DNA of 64,000 nucleotides from JAOTVV01 sp041602035 (GTDB taxonomy: Bacteria > Gemmatimonadota > Gemmatimonadetes > Gemmatimonadales > GWC2-71-9), in assembly GCA_041602035.1 (NCBI GenBank), contig JBFIHA010000014.1:5428-69427 (forward strand), written 5' to 3'. Each line of letters begins with the position of its first letter. Position 1 is the stretch's first letter. This document shows, one piece after another, positions 43,415 to 52,726 of this stretch. Below the pieces are notes generated by a model, which ran no database searches, was not told the DNA's origin, and was given only the letters and a program-made list of their open reading frames with translations. The translations under genes were made by a program, and so were the position numbers.

Positions 43415-44440
43415 GTGACCCTCAGCCGGGATCTGGTGCGCCGGCTGCCCAAGGCCGAGCTGCACGTCCATCTGGATGGATGCCTGCGACCGCAGACGAT
43501 GCTGGACCTGGCGCGAGAGCAGGGGGTGCGCTTGCCCGCGGCGGACGCAGCCAGCCTTGCCGACGCCCTGTTCGTGCGCCACGCGCAGAGCCTCGAGGAA
43601 TACCTCGAGCGCTTCACCATCACGATCTCCGTCATGCAGACGCCGGCCGCGCTCGAGCGGATCGCGTACGAGTTCGTGCACGACGCGGCTGCGGACAACA
43701 TTCGCTACGTGGAGGTGCGCTACTGCCCGGCGCTTCATGATTCCGGGATGCCGCTCGCGCAGGCGGTCGAGGCACCGCTGGCCGGGTTCCAGCGAGGGGA
43801 GCAGGAAACCGGAACCATGGTCCGCGTCATCGTGTGCGGACTCCGAACACTCGCCCCCGCCGTGTCCGAGGATCTCGCTCGGATGGCGGTGGACTATCGC
43901 AGGGACGGGGTCGTCGCGTTCGACCTGGCAGGCTCGGAATTCGGGCATCCGGCCGCCGACCACGTGCGGGCGTTCGAATACGCGCGCGGGCACGGACTGG
44001 CGTGTACCTGTCATGCCGGTGAAGGTGACGGTCCGGATTCGATACGACAGGCCCTCCACGTGTGTGGTGCCCAGCGCATCGGTCACGGAACCCGCCTGTT
44101 CGAGGACCCGGACCTCGAGGCCGAGGTCGTGTCGCAGGGTATCCCGCTCGAGGTGTGTCTGACGTCGAACGTGCACACCCATACCGTGCTCGAGATCCAC
44201 GACCATCCAGCCCGACGTTACCTGGATCAGGGCGGCGTGGTCACGCTCAATACCGACAGCCGCCTCATGGACCGGACCACGTTGAGTGAGGAATACTGGC
44301 TCGCACACCAGTCGCTCGGCCTCAGTCGAGCGGAACTCGAAACGGTGATCCTCAACGGGTTCCGGAGCGCGTTCCTCCCGGAGGATGAGAAGGCGGCCCT
44401 CGTGACACAGATCGAACGGGAGCTGCGGGAGAGTCGATGA
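43415..44440 (+). CDS. add: Adenosine deaminase
   Basis: 341 residues. Converts adenosine to inosine. Zinc and catalytic motifs: ELHVHLDGCLRP (HxH), CTCHAGEGDG, GAQRIGHGTRL, LTSNVHTHT and LNTDSRLMDRTTLSEEY. In the last motif the usual Asp-Asp-Pro is Asp-Ser-Arg, so the second Asp of the canonical pair is replaced; the same change is frequent in adenosine-deaminase-like relatives, so adenine or another aminopurine cannot be excluded. Start uncertain: GTG 43415 begins just before the conserved fold; GTG 43325 would add 30 residues. Overlaps the nucleoside transporter gene (ATGA). Confidence 0.88.
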   Translation: MTLSRDLVRRLPKAELHVHLDGCLRPQTMLDLAREQGVRLPAADAASLADALFVRHAQSLEEYLERFTITISVMQTPAALERIAYEFVHDAAADNIRYVEVRYCPALHDSGMPLAQAVEAPLAGFQRGEQETGTMVRVIVCGLRTLAPAVSEDLARMAVDYRRDGVVAFDLAGSEFGHPAADHVRAFEYARGHGLACTCHAGEGDGPDSIRQALHVCGAQRIGHGTRLFEDPDLEAEVVSQGIPLEVCLTSNVHTHTVLEIHDHPARRYLDQGGVVTLNTDSRLMDRTTLSEEYWLAHQSLGLSRAELETVILNGFRSAFLPEDEKAALVTQIERELRESR

Positions 44441-45819
44441 GCACCATGCTCCTGCTCCAAACGGCGGCTGAGCAGCTCAGCCAAGCCCGGGAGGGGCTCG
44501 ACACCCCCCTTGCCGGCCGCCTCATGGGACTCGTCGGCATGGCGACCATGGTCGCCATCGCGTGGGCCATTTCGACTGATCGACGCAAGGTGAACTGGCG
44601 CATCGTGGGAATCGGGGTCGCGCTGCAGGCGGCATTCGGGTTCCTGGTCCTCAAGACGGGCGTGGGCAAGGCACTGTTCAGCGGCGCGAACCAAGCGTTC
44701 ATCAAGCTGCTTGGCTTCACCCGCGACGGCGCGGCGTTCATCTTCGGAAACCTGGTCTACAACAACGTGCCCGTGGGTGCGGTCACCCGGACCCCACCGG
44801 AAAGTTCGCCGCTGGAAATCGCGGAACTGTGGGCCAACACCGGCGCGTCGTTCGCGTTCCTCGTGCTCCCCACCATCATCTTTTTCTCCTCGCTGATGTC
44901 GGTGCTGTACCACCTCGGCCTCATGCAGCGGATCGTGCGCACGATTGCCTGGGTCATGCAGCGCACCATGGGGACCTCGGGAGCCGAAACGCTATCCGTG
45001 GCGGGCAACATCTTCGTCGGACAGACCGAGTCACCGCTCCTCATCAAGCCGTTCGTGGGTGGCATGACGGCCTCGGAGCTCAATACGGTCATGGTGGGTG
45101 GGTTCGCCACGATCGCCGGCGGGGTCATGGCCGCGTACGTCGGCATGCTGTCGCCGTACTTCCCCGATATCGCCGGCCACCTGCTCACCGCGAGTGTGAT
45201 GAATGCGCCTGCCGCGCTGTTGATCTCGAAGGTGCTGGTCCCCGAGCTCACGACGCCGGTCACCAAGGGATCGGTCAAGCTCGAGATCAAAAAGCAGGAT
45301 GCCAACGTGATCGACGCGGCGGCGAGTGGGGCGGCTCAGGGCCTCCAACTCGCGCTCAACGTTGGTGCCATGCTCCTGGCGTTCATCGCCCTGATCAACC
45401 TCATCGACTTCGGGGTCGGGGCGCTCGGGAACGCTGTCGGCCTGGTCGACCTCTCATTGCAGCGCATCTTCGGGTGGGTGCTCGCACCGCTCGCATGGCT
45501 CATGGGGGTGCCGTGGGGTGACGCGGGCACCGTGGGGGCCCTCATCGGTGTGAAGACCGTGGTGAACGAGTTCGTGGCGTATCTCCAGCTCGCCGGGACC
45601 CTGGACGGCGGCGTGGGCCTGTCGCCGCGCGGTGCGATCATCGCGACCTACGCGCTGCTCGGCTTTGCGAACTTCTCGTCGATCGCGATCCAGATCGGAG
45701 GGATCGGCGGGATCGCTCCGGAGCGCCGGAGCGACCTGTCGCGCTTGGGGCTCCGGGCGATGATCGGGGGGAATCTGGCCGCGTTCATGTCGGCCAGCCT
45801 GGCCGGGATGTTGGTCTGA
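44437..45819 (+). CDS. Concentrative nucleoside transporter (CNT/NupC family)
   Basis: 460 residues, about ten transmembrane helices. Imports nucleosides with Na+ or H+. Family blocks: SALSxxxR-type helix LMGLVGMATMVAIAWAIS, then IAGNIFVGQTE-like VAGNIFVGQTESPLLIKPFV, TVMVGGFATIAGGVMAAYVGM and FANFSSIAIQIGGIGGIAPERR. The C-terminal block binds nucleobase and ribose in characterised members. ATG overlaps adenosine deaminase stop by 4 bases; purine nucleoside phosphorylase follows. Specificity (Na+ or H+, purine or pyrimidine) unknown, but purine fits the neighbours. Confidence 0.94.
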   Translation: MSTMLLLQTAAEQLSQAREGLDTPLAGRLMGLVGMATMVAIAWAISTDRRKVNWRIVGIGVALQAAFGFLVLKTGVGKALFSGANQAFIKLLGFTRDGAAFIFGNLVYNNVPVGAVTRTPPESSPLEIAELWANTGASFAFLVLPTIIFFSSLMSVLYHLGLMQRIVRTIAWVMQRTMGTSGAETLSVAGNIFVGQTESPLLIKPFVGGMTASELNTVMVGGFATIAGGVMAAYVGMLSPYFPDIAGHLLTASVMNAPAALLISKVLVPELTTPVTKGSVKLEIKKQDANVIDAAASGAAQGLQLALNVGAMLLAFIALINLIDFGVGALGNAVGLVDLSLQRIFGWVLAPLAWLMGVPWGDAGTVGALIGVKTVVNEFVAYLQLAGTLDGGVGLSPRGAIIATYALLGFANFSSIAIQIGGIGGIAPERRSDLSRLGLRAMIGGNLAAFMSASLAGMLV

Positions 45820-45902
45820 ATGGGTCGCTGGCGCAGGGGATGGGGCCCCGGGAACCGAGCAGTGGGAAGCGGGAGGTGGACGCGATGGGTGGGAGGGACC
45901 GC

Positions 45903-46721
45903 ATGACGGATGTGCAGGCGGCGGTGGCGGCGGTACGGCGCGCGATCGGCGACCTCGAGCCCCGGGTGGCCGTGATCCTTGGCTCCGGCCTCGGCGCCCT
46001 CGCACAGGCGGTCGACGATCCGATCCGCATCCCGTACGGTCAGGTTCCAGGGTTTCCACCACCGACCGTGCACGGGCATGCGGGCGAGCTGGTCGGCGGA
46101 ACGGTGGAGGGAGTGCCGGTCCTGTTGCAGAGCGGGCGATTTCATCTGTACGAGGGACACCCGGCCGATGTGGTGGCGCTTCCGGTCCGGGTGTTCGCCG
46201 ACGCGGGCATCGACACGCTCGTCGTGACCAACGCCGCAGGGGGGCTGCGCCCGACCTTTCGACCTCCACTCCTGATGCTCGTGGCCGACCACCTGAACTT
46301 CATGTGGCGCAATCCGCTCATCGGACCCGTTGCAACCGGTGAGGAGCGCTTTCCCGACATGTCGAGGCCCTACGACCGAGGCCTGCGCGATCTGACGAGA
46401 CAGGTGGCGCGGGAGAACGGCATCACCCTCGAGGAGGGTGTCTACGCGGGACTGCTTGGCCCCAGCTACGAGACGCCGGCCGAGATCCGCATGCTTCAGC
46501 GGCTGGGTGCGGATGCCGTGGGGATGTCGACCGTCCCGGAGGTACTGGTGGCCAGGGCGCGTGGGATGCGGGTGCTCGGCATCTCGAGCATCACCAACCC
46601 GGGCGCCGGCATGACGGCAGAACGTCTGTCCCACGACGAAGTGCTGCACGCGGGTCGGCAGCTCGCCGGAGATCTCGAGCGGCTCGTTCGTGGGGTGCTG
46701 TCACGACTCACTACGCCCTGA
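45903..46721 (+). CDS. punA: Purine nucleoside phosphorylase
   Basis: 272 residues, the trimeric (PNP-I) type. Splits inosine or guanosine with phosphate to base and ribose-1-phosphate. Motifs: VILGSGLGALA (phosphate site), GRFHLYEGHP, VTNAAGGLRP, VYAGLLGPSYETPAEIR, GADAVGMSTVPEVL and SSITNPGAG. ATG 45903 is chosen because GGGAGGG sits five bases upstream; an earlier in-frame start (45840) would add a charged tail. Follows the nucleoside transporter by 83 bases. Confidence 0.94.
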   Translation: MTDVQAAVAAVRRAIGDLEPRVAVILGSGLGALAQAVDDPIRIPYGQVPGFPPPTVHGHAGELVGGTVEGVPVLLQSGRFHLYEGHPADVVALPVRVFADAGIDTLVVTNAAGGLRPTFRPPLLMLVADHLNFMWRNPLIGPVATGEERFPDMSRPYDRGLRDLTRQVARENGITLEEGVYAGLLGPSYETPAEIRMLQRLGADAVGMSTVPEVLVARARGMRVLGISSITNPGAGMTAERLSHDEVLHAGRQLAGDLERLVRGVLSRLTTP

Positions 46722-46834
46722 CCGGCCGGCACCGTCCGGACGCCTTTGCCTGGCGCACCATCCGTGGCCATGTTTCCCCAACAATGGACCCATCTGCAGT
46801 GAAACCCTCCGACTGACCGGGAGCCATCGGTATC

Positions 46835-48280
46835 ATGAACGCTCCGCATCGCACGTTCCGCTTCCCCCTGCTCGTCGCTGCCACGCTGCTGACCGGCTGC
46901 GCCGTGAATCCCGCGACGGGTGCCCGGCAGATCATGCTGGTGAGTGAGGGACAGGAGATCCAGATGGGCCGGCAGGCCGACGGCTCCGTCGTCGCGCAGT
47001 ACGGCCTCTATCCGGACGAGGGCCTCCAGACGTATGTGGCGGGTCTTGGTGCCACGCTCGCCGCCCAGTCGGAGCGGCCCGACCTCCCGTGGACGTTCCG
47101 GGTGGTGGATGATCCCATCATCAACGCGTTTGCGTTGCCCGGCGGGTTCATCTACGTGACGCGGGGCATCATGGCCTACTTCAACTCCGAGGCCGAGCTC
47201 GTATCGGTGCTGGGACACGAGATCGGACACGTCACCGCGCGCCACTCCGCGCAACAGATGACGCAGCAACAACTGGCGCAGGTGGGGCTCGTGGCCGGTG
47301 CCATTCTCTTGCCCAGCGCGTCGGACCTGATCCTGGGTGTCGGCGGGGCCGGTCTCCAAGTGCTGTTCCTCAAGTTCAGCCGAGACGACGAGACCGAGGC
47401 TGATCTTCTGGGGCTGCGCTACATGGTCCGCGGGAATTGGGACGCCAACGAGATGCCGCCCGTCTATGCCATGCTGGGTCGGGTCAGTGCCGCCAGCGGT
47501 GGGGACCGGCTGCCGACGTGGCTCTCGACGCACCCAGACCCCGTGGACCGCGAGCAGACGATCAGGAACCGCATCGCCGAAATGGGGGCGAGCGGGGGAA
47601 CGGTTAAGCGGGAGGAGTACCTACAGCGCTTGGATGGCATGGTGTTCGGGGCGAACCCGCGTGAAGGGTTCTTTCGCGAGCAGCTGTTCCTGCATCCCGA
47701 CCTTCGGTTCCAGATGACGTTCCCGCAGGGATGGAAGACCATCAACCTGAAGACCGCCGTAGCCGCCCAGAGCCCCAACGAGGACGCGATCATTCAGCTC
47801 ACGCTCGCAGAGGGCTCGACGGCTCGCGCGGCCGCGGATGCGTTCCTCGCGCAGCAGGGCGTGCAGGGCACCGCTGCACAAGTGACGTCGGTCAATGGGC
47901 TGACCGCGGCGCGGGTGGCGTTCCGGGCAACGGCCGAACAGGGGACGCTTCGCGGGCTTGCCACGTTCATCGAGTATGACGGCAGGGTGTACCAGCTTCT
48001 CGGCTTCACACCCGAAGCTCGGTGGAGCACCTACGAGCGGCTCTTTGGTCAGTCACACGGGAGCTTTGGCGTGCTCACCGACCGGACGGCACTCGAGGTG
48101 CAGCCGCTGCGCCTCGCGATCGTTCGACTCGATCGGGCGATGACGATCGAGCAGTTCCACCAGCGGTATCCGTCCCAAGTGCCCGTCGAGAGGATCGCCT
48201 TGATCAACGGGGTCGAGACCGGCACGACGCTCGCAGTTGGGACGCGGGTGAAGCGGGTTGTGGGCGGTCCACTCCCGTAA
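46835..48280 (+). CDS. M48-family zinc metalloprotease lipoprotein
   Basis: 481 residues. Lipobox TLLTGC, so a periplasmic lipoprotein. Peptidase domain with His128-Glu129-x-x-His132 (GHEIGHVTARHS) and third ligand in DDETEADLLGLRYM, like BepA/LoiP proteases that work on outer-membrane proteins. The C-terminal 150 residues form an additional domain (FQMTFPQGWKTINL; INGVETGTTLAVGTRVKRV) and the last part resembles a LysM-type or GW-like module often attached to these proteases. GGAG is about 10 bases before the ATG. Confidence 0.92.
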   Translation: MNAPHRTFRFPLLVAATLLTGCAVNPATGARQIMLVSEGQEIQMGRQADGSVVAQYGLYPDEGLQTYVAGLGATLAAQSERPDLPWTFRVVDDPIINAFALPGGFIYVTRGIMAYFNSEAELVSVLGHEIGHVTARHSAQQMTQQQLAQVGLVAGAILLPSASDLILGVGGAGLQVLFLKFSRDDETEADLLGLRYMVRGNWDANEMPPVYAMLGRVSAASGGDRLPTWLSTHPDPVDREQTIRNRIAEMGASGGTVKREEYLQRLDGMVFGANPREGFFREQLFLHPDLRFQMTFPQGWKTINLKTAVAAQSPNEDAIIQLTLAEGSTARAAADAFLAQQGVQGTAAQVTSVNGLTAARVAFRATAEQGTLRGLATFIEYDGRVYQLLGFTPEARWSTYERLFGQSHGSFGVLTDRTALEVQPLRLAIVRLDRAMTIEQFHQRYPSQVPVERIALINGVETGTTLAVGTRVKRVVGGPLP

Positions 48281-48286
48281 AGGTCC

Positions 48287-48715
48287 ATGTCGCCGACACA
48301 CGGCCAGGGCCTGACCCGCGGGTCGGCACAACTGGTGCACGGGGCGTTGGTGATGGGGGTGATCGTGATCGTCATCACCCTGGGGGCCGTGCGGACGATC
48401 GCCCCGCCGCCGGCCATCGAGGGCCCCGTATGGGTGTTCCGCATCGTGGCGTTCGTAGAGCTCATCGCGGCCCTCATCCTGATCCGGTGGGTCCGCCTGC
48501 GCATGGCGCCACTCGCAACGGGTCACGACGAGGACGCGTGGTGGAAACGGCACAGCGCCTTCGTGATCGTTCTCTGGACGGCTGCGGAGGGAACGGCATT
48601 TCTGGGAGCCCTTCTGTGGTTTGTCTCCGACGACGCTCTCATCCTGATCGTGGTCACGACGGTGAGCCTGGCGTTGCTCATCGCCAATCGACCCGGCAGA
48701 CTCGTGAGCGGCTGA
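48287..48715 (+). CDS. Small four-helix membrane protein, unknown
   Basis: 142 residues with four hydrophobic helices (about residues 18-38, 47-65, 88-108, 113-132) and short charged loops. I do not recognise a family. It starts 6 bases after the protease stop, so it is co-transcribed. No further function proposed. Confidence 0.75.
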   Translation: MSPTHGQGLTRGSAQLVHGALVMGVIVIVITLGAVRTIAPPPAIEGPVWVFRIVAFVELIAALILIRWVRLRMAPLATGHDEDAWWKRHSAFVIVLWTAAEGTAFLGALLWFVSDDALILIVVTTVSLALLIANRPGRLVSG

Positions 48716-48739
48716 CCGCGGACCCCGTGACGATCATGT

Positions 48740-48754
48740 GGAGGCTCGGCCTCC
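48740..48754. terminator. Short hairpin between convergent genes
   Basis: GGAGGC (48740-48745), TCG loop, GCCTCC (48749-48754), between the plus-strand membrane protein and the minus-strand nucleotidase. Small stem; candidate bidirectional terminator. Confidence 0.35.
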
Positions 48755-48763
48755 GGACGTCGC

Positions 48764-50236
48764 CTAGGGGGTGAGCTCGATCTCGGGATCGTGCGGAAGG
48801 CTGCCCCGTGGCGCGCGGAAGTACATGAACGGCGTGTGGTGTAGGAAGTTGGACACGCGTGACGTGTAGACGTCGGCGTACCGCTCGATCTGCCGCGCCA
48901 GGTGACTCTTGTCGTTGCCCGCCCGCATGAGCAGACCCCAGCGCTGATTGCTCAGGCCCGTTGCCGCCCGGGCCAATGGAGCGATCTCCTCATCGATAGC
49001 CTGTAGCTGCTTCCACAGGTGATCCAAACGTCGTTCGAGCGCCTTGACGGAGTCCTTGGGTTGCGGGCCATACTTTCCGCGACGCTGCTGAATCTGGAGC
49101 CGCGTCCGGGCGTGCTGCAGTTCCAACTGCGCCTTGCGGCGCATCAACCGTGTCAGCTTTCGTTGTCGGTCGCCAAAGGCCATTTCAGCCGCTACGTCCG
49201 CCTCCAGCTCCCGCACGACGAGCGCCGTGCGCCAGCGGAGCACGCTCTTCGACACGTGGACGTCGGTGTACATGTGATCACCGACGTAGAGGATCTCGTC
49301 GCCCGAGATACCCAGGTAATCCTCCACGGCTCGAGCGTTGCCGCCCAGATACACCCCCTCCCGCTTGATGCCCATGGGTGACGGGCGGACCAGGCCGTCA
49401 TCGGACGCGATCTCGAACACCGGACTCCGGTCGGCGAAGAACGACGGCTTTCGAGCGGACACGATGACGAGGTCGAAGAGATCTCGCCAACCGATCCCCT
49501 CAGGGAGGAACGGGTCGAAGGCGTAGCTCAGCATGGCCGCCGTGTATTCCCACTCGGAGTTGGTGATGACCATGAGCTTCTTGCCCGCATGGCGCTGGTC
49601 GAGCAGCGTGAGCGGGAGATCCGGGTCGCGATCCACGAACCGGTCCGGGTCGGCCATGATCTCCGCCTTCAGTTGCCCTTCCATGTGGGCCTCGTCGATC
49701 GACGTGCGCACGGCGCGGTAGAGGTCGGCGTAGCCCACCACGCCCGGAACGTTGCCGGCATCGAGTCGGTCCACCAGTTGCGCGTACATGCATGCTTCCG
49801 ACAGCGAGAACAACGTGTTCAGGAACACGTAGCGCTTCTCGTGCAGATCCACGAGCTGCCGGCTGTAGAGGGCACGGTGCTCCTCGAACGGCATCTCGCG
49901 TGTGCCATGGTAGGCTCGCTTCACATAGCCGAAGCGGTTCACCTTCAGGACGTTGCCCGATTCCAGATCGAGAATGAGCCCGCGGACCACGAGCTGCGGA
50001 TCGAACTCGAGTCCGTCCACCGGCCATCCCAACGCGTCCAGTTTCTGCCGCAGGTAGGCATACGCTCGCCGCTCCCACTCCTCGATCCGGTAGTGGACCA
50101 GGGTGTAGTCCATGTCGTACCCGATGGCGCGGATGGCCCGCAGGTTGAGCGTGCGGTTGCAGAAGATGTCGCGCTCGCGCCGGGGAGTACCCGACCGCGT
50201 TCCGCCGCGGCCGGTGGGAGGTGGGCGCTCGGTCAC
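48764..50236 (-). CDS. HAD-IG family 5'-nucleotidase (cN-II-like)
   Basis: 490 residues, cytoplasmic. Catalytic motif GYDMDYTLVHY (Asp41 nucleophile, Asp43 acid), N-terminal FCNRTLNLRAIRAIG, later MVITNSEWEYTAAMLSYAF and YVGDHMYTDVHVSK, as in purine 5'-nucleotidases acting on IMP/GMP. A charged helical insert near residues 355-405 is probably a coiled coil. GTG start overlaps the thiD stop by 4 bases, so the two are coupled; it is unclear whether its natural substrate is a purine nucleotide or a thiamin-pathway phosphate. Confidence 0.88.
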   Translation of the reverse strand: MTERPPPTGRGGTRSGTPRRERDIFCNRTLNLRAIRAIGYDMDYTLVHYRIEEWERRAYAYLRQKLDALGWPVDGLEFDPQLVVRGLILDLESGNVLKVNRFGYVKRAYHGTREMPFEEHRALYSRQLVDLHEKRYVFLNTLFSLSEACMYAQLVDRLDAGNVPGVVGYADLYRAVRTSIDEAHMEGQLKAEIMADPDRFVDRDPDLPLTLLDQRHAGKKLMVITNSEWEYTAAMLSYAFDPFLPEGIGWRDLFDLVIVSARKPSFFADRSPVFEIASDDGLVRPSPMGIKREGVYLGGNARAVEDYLGISGDEILYVGDHMYTDVHVSKSVLRWRTALVVRELEADVAAEMAFGDRQRKLTRLMRRKAQLELQHARTRLQIQQRRGKYGPQPKDSVKALERRLDHLWKQLQAIDEEIAPLARAATGLSNQRWGLLMRAGNDKSHLARQIERYADVYTSRVSNFLHHTPFMYFRAPRGSLPHDPEIELTP

Positions 50237-51027
50237 GTGTCCTCCGGCGCCGGCACGAAGTGGTTCAACGGTCCGTTCCCGCTGCCCAGCCCAGGCGCAG
50301 CCGCGATCGCCCGATGCACGAAATCGAGCGCGTCGTGCACCGCGGTCTCGAGCGGGCGGCCCAGGGCGAGGCCCGCGGCGACTGCCGACGACAGTGTGCA
50401 GCCCGTGCCGTGCGTGGACGACGTGGCGATGCGCGGTCGCTCGATATACGTCGTGACGTCCCCGTTCACCAGCACATCCACCACCACGTCGCCCGTCGCA
50501 TGCCCCCCTTTGATCAACGCTGCTACGGCGCCCATCTCCACCAGCGCGCGGCCCGCGGCATCCATGGCCTCGACGGTATCCACCGCTGCCCCGACCAAGA
50601 TCCGTGCCTCGTCGAGATTGGGTGTGACGAGGGTGGCGAGTGGCACGAGATGGTGGCCCACCGACTGCTCGGCGTCGGCGTCGAGGAGGCGGTCGCCGGA
50701 GGTCGCGACCATCACGGGATCGAGCACGTAGTTGGTGAATCCATGTCGGGTGATGGCTTCGGCCACGCCAGCTACGAGCGCCGCGGTCGCGAGCATGCCC
50801 GTCTTGACGGCCTGCGGGGGGAGGTCCGAAGCAACCGCCTCGATCTGGTGCCGCACCATGTCGAGGGGAATCGCGTGCACCCCACGAACGCCCCTGGTGT
50901 TCTGCGCCGTCACCGCCACCAGCACGCTGGTCCCGAACACGCCGTATTGGTGAAAGGTCTTGAGGTCGGCTTGGATGCCCGCGCCCCCCCCGGAATCGGA
51001 TCCGGCAATGGTGAGCGCGATCTTCAT
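50233..51027 (-). CDS. thiD: Hydroxymethylpyrimidine/phosphomethylpyrimidine kinase
   Basis: 264 residues of the ribokinase fold. Phosphorylates HMP and HMP-phosphate for thiamin synthesis. TIAGSDSGGGAGIQADLKTF at the N-terminus binds substrate; GVTAQNT-like VAVTAQNTRGV, VKTGML, DPVMVATSG, LVTPNLDEA and STHGTGCTLSSAVAAGLA (anion hole and catalytic Asp region) follow. In the last motif the usual Asp after GAGC is absent: STHGTGCTLSS is the normal ThiD form with Cys. ATG 51027 begins the conserved fold directly. No other thi genes nearby. Confidence 0.93.
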   Translation of the reverse strand: MKIALTIAGSDSGGGAGIQADLKTFHQYGVFGTSVLVAVTAQNTRGVRGVHAIPLDMVRHQIEAVASDLPPQAVKTGMLATAALVAGVAEAITRHGFTNYVLDPVMVATSGDRLLDADAEQSVGHHLVPLATLVTPNLDEARILVGAAVDTVEAMDAAGRALVEMGAVAALIKGGHATGDVVVDVLVNGDVTTYIERPRIATSSTHGTGCTLSSAVAAGLALGRPLETAVHDALDFVHRAIAAAPGLGSGNGPLNHFVPAPEDT

Positions 51028-51105
51028 CGGTTCGACGCGTCCGCGCGCCCCAGCTTGGCGAAATCCCGCGGCGCGTTCACATTCCATCGGTCACCGGTGG
51101 AGTCC

Positions 51106-51876
51106 ATGGCCTCGAATCTCATATCGCAGGTACGCAATCTACAACGGCGCAAGGCCCGCAGGCGCCGGGGATCGGCCATCGCCGAGGGCGTGCGCCTCGT
51201 CGAAGAGGCACTCTCGGCGGGGGTGTCGTTCAAAGGCGCCGTGGTGTCCCCAGATTTGAGGGACTCTGCCCGCGGCACCGCGTTGATGGAGCGGCTGGCG
51301 TCGCACGCGGTGCCGATCGAAGAAGTCAGCAGTACAGAGCTGACGCAGCTTGCCGACACCGACTCGCCGCAGGGCGTCGTCGCGGTGATCGAGCCCCCGA
51401 CCTGGGAGTTGTCGCAGATCACGCCGGACCCGAGGCATCCCGTCGTCGTGCTGGACGCGGTGCAGGATCCCGGCAACGTCGGGGCACTGCTGCGTACCGC
51501 GTATGCGCTCGGGTCTCCCGGGGCGATTCTGCTCCCCGGCACGGCCGACCCGTGGAACCCGAAGGTGCTGCGAGGGGCCATGGGGGCCACGTTTCGACTG
51601 CCATTTGCCGGGGCGAGCGACGGAGAGTTCGCCGCGTGGGTCACGGCTCAGCAGGTGACCTTGTGGGTCGCCAGCGTGGAGGGCAAGCCCCTCCAGCGCG
51701 CTCGTGAGCGAGGCCCGCTGGCCGTCGTGGTGGGCAACGAGGGGGCTGGCGTCCGCGAGGTGGTGCGATCGCTCGCCCACCGACTGGTGGCGATCCCCCT
51801 CGCCCGCGGCGCCGAGTCGCTCAATGTGGCCGTCGCCGCTGGGATCCTGCTGTACGAGGTGGCACGTGGCGACTGA
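51106..51876 (+). CDS. TrmH/SpoU-family RNA methyltransferase
   Basis: 256 residues. A substrate-binding N-terminal domain (RGSAIAEGVRLVEEAL) precedes a SPOUT knot domain: LDAVQDPGNVGALLRTAYALGSPGAILLPG (motif 1), VVVGNEGAGVREVV (motif 2) and IPLARGAESLNVAVAAGILLYE (motif 3). It 2'-O-methylates a ribose in tRNA or 23S rRNA; target not assignable. ATG 51106 follows GGTGGAG. Overlaps prepilin peptidase by 11 bases. Confidence 0.92.
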   Translation: MASNLISQVRNLQRRKARRRRGSAIAEGVRLVEEALSAGVSFKGAVVSPDLRDSARGTALMERLASHAVPIEEVSSTELTQLADTDSPQGVVAVIEPPTWELSQITPDPRHPVVVLDAVQDPGNVGALLRTAYALGSPGAILLPGTADPWNPKVLRGAMGATFRLPFAGASDGEFAAWVTAQQVTLWVASVEGKPLQRARERGPLAVVVGNEGAGVREVVRSLAHRLVAIPLARGAESLNVAVAAGILLYEVARGD

Positions 51877-52639
51877 GAGCTTTGGGGTTGTCGTTGCCGG
51901 GGTGTTCGGAGCGATTTTCGGGAGCTTCCTCAACGTGTGTATCGTTCGCCTCCCGGCCGACCAGTCGGTGTTGCGACCCCGCTCCCGCTGTCCGAAATGC
52001 GGTACGCCCATCGCGTGGCATGACAACGTCCCGATCGTGTCGTGGCTGCTGCTGCGCGGCCGATGCCGGCGATGTGCCCAGCCGATTGCCATTCGCTATC
52101 CGCTGGTAGAAGCCCTGGTGGCGGCGATGTGGGCCGGGGCCGTGTGGTACTATGGGCTGCATCTGGACGCTCTGGCCGCCGCCGTGTTCGCCACCCTGCT
52201 GCTCGGCATTGCGCTCACCGATGCCGGGCATCTCATCATCCCCGACGAGTTCAGTTTGGGAGGGTTGGTCCTGGGGCTGTCGCTGTCCCTGCGAGCCGGC
52301 CTGCCGGGACTCACGCACGCCGTGCTCGGCGCCGCGGTCGGGTTCGGTGTGTTGTTCGTCGTGGCGTGGGCTGGGGAGAAGGTATTCCGCAAAGAGGCGA
52401 TGGGCGGGGGTGACATCAAGATGATGGCGATGGTGGGAGCCTTCGTTGGGTGGAAGGGCGTGCTGCTCACGATCTTCGGTGGAGCGCTCCTCGGTACCAT
52501 CGTCTTCGTGCCGCTCACCATCGGGAAGAAGCGCCTGGTCCCCTTCGGGGTGTTCCTTGCCGCGGCGGCGGCACTGACGTTCGTGTTTGGCGAGGCGATC
52601 ATCGACTGGTACGTCGCCATGACCTTCGGGCCGTCGTGA
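51866..52639 (+). CDS. pilD: Prepilin peptidase / leader methylase (PilD family)
   Basis: 257 residues with about eight transmembrane helices. Zinc-type N-terminal domain with Cys42, Cys45, Cys67, Cys70 (CPKC and CRRC), then the aspartyl protease Asp in ALTDAGHLIIPD and GGGDIKMMAMVGAF. It cleaves and methylates type IV pilin or secretion pseudopilin leaders. GTG 51866 overlaps the methyltransferase gene; an 87-base gap follows, so it ends the transcript. Substrate pilins are not in the window. Confidence 0.94.
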   Translation: MATESFGVVVAGVFGAIFGSFLNVCIVRLPADQSVLRPRSRCPKCGTPIAWHDNVPIVSWLLLRGRCRRCAQPIAIRYPLVEALVAAMWAGAVWYYGLHLDALAAAVFATLLLGIALTDAGHLIIPDEFSLGGLVLGLSLSLRAGLPGLTHAVLGAAVGFGVLFVVAWAGEKVFRKEAMGGGDIKMMAMVGAFVGWKGVLLTIFGGALLGTIVFVPLTIGKKRLVPFGVFLAAAAALTFVFGEAIIDWYVAMTFGPS

Positions 52640-52726
52640 GCCCCTCCGCGGGCCGGCTTCAACCTTTTCGGCGGCGCCCCCATCCAATTCAGTGAACGTC
52701 ATGCAGGGCGGATCGGAGGACCCCCC

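Noticed and set aside
52640..52726. Autoregulated ECF promoter (AACC and CGTC elements) before the sigma gene
   Set aside because: AACC and CGTC are present but about 27 bp apart, too far for an ECF -35/-10 pair.
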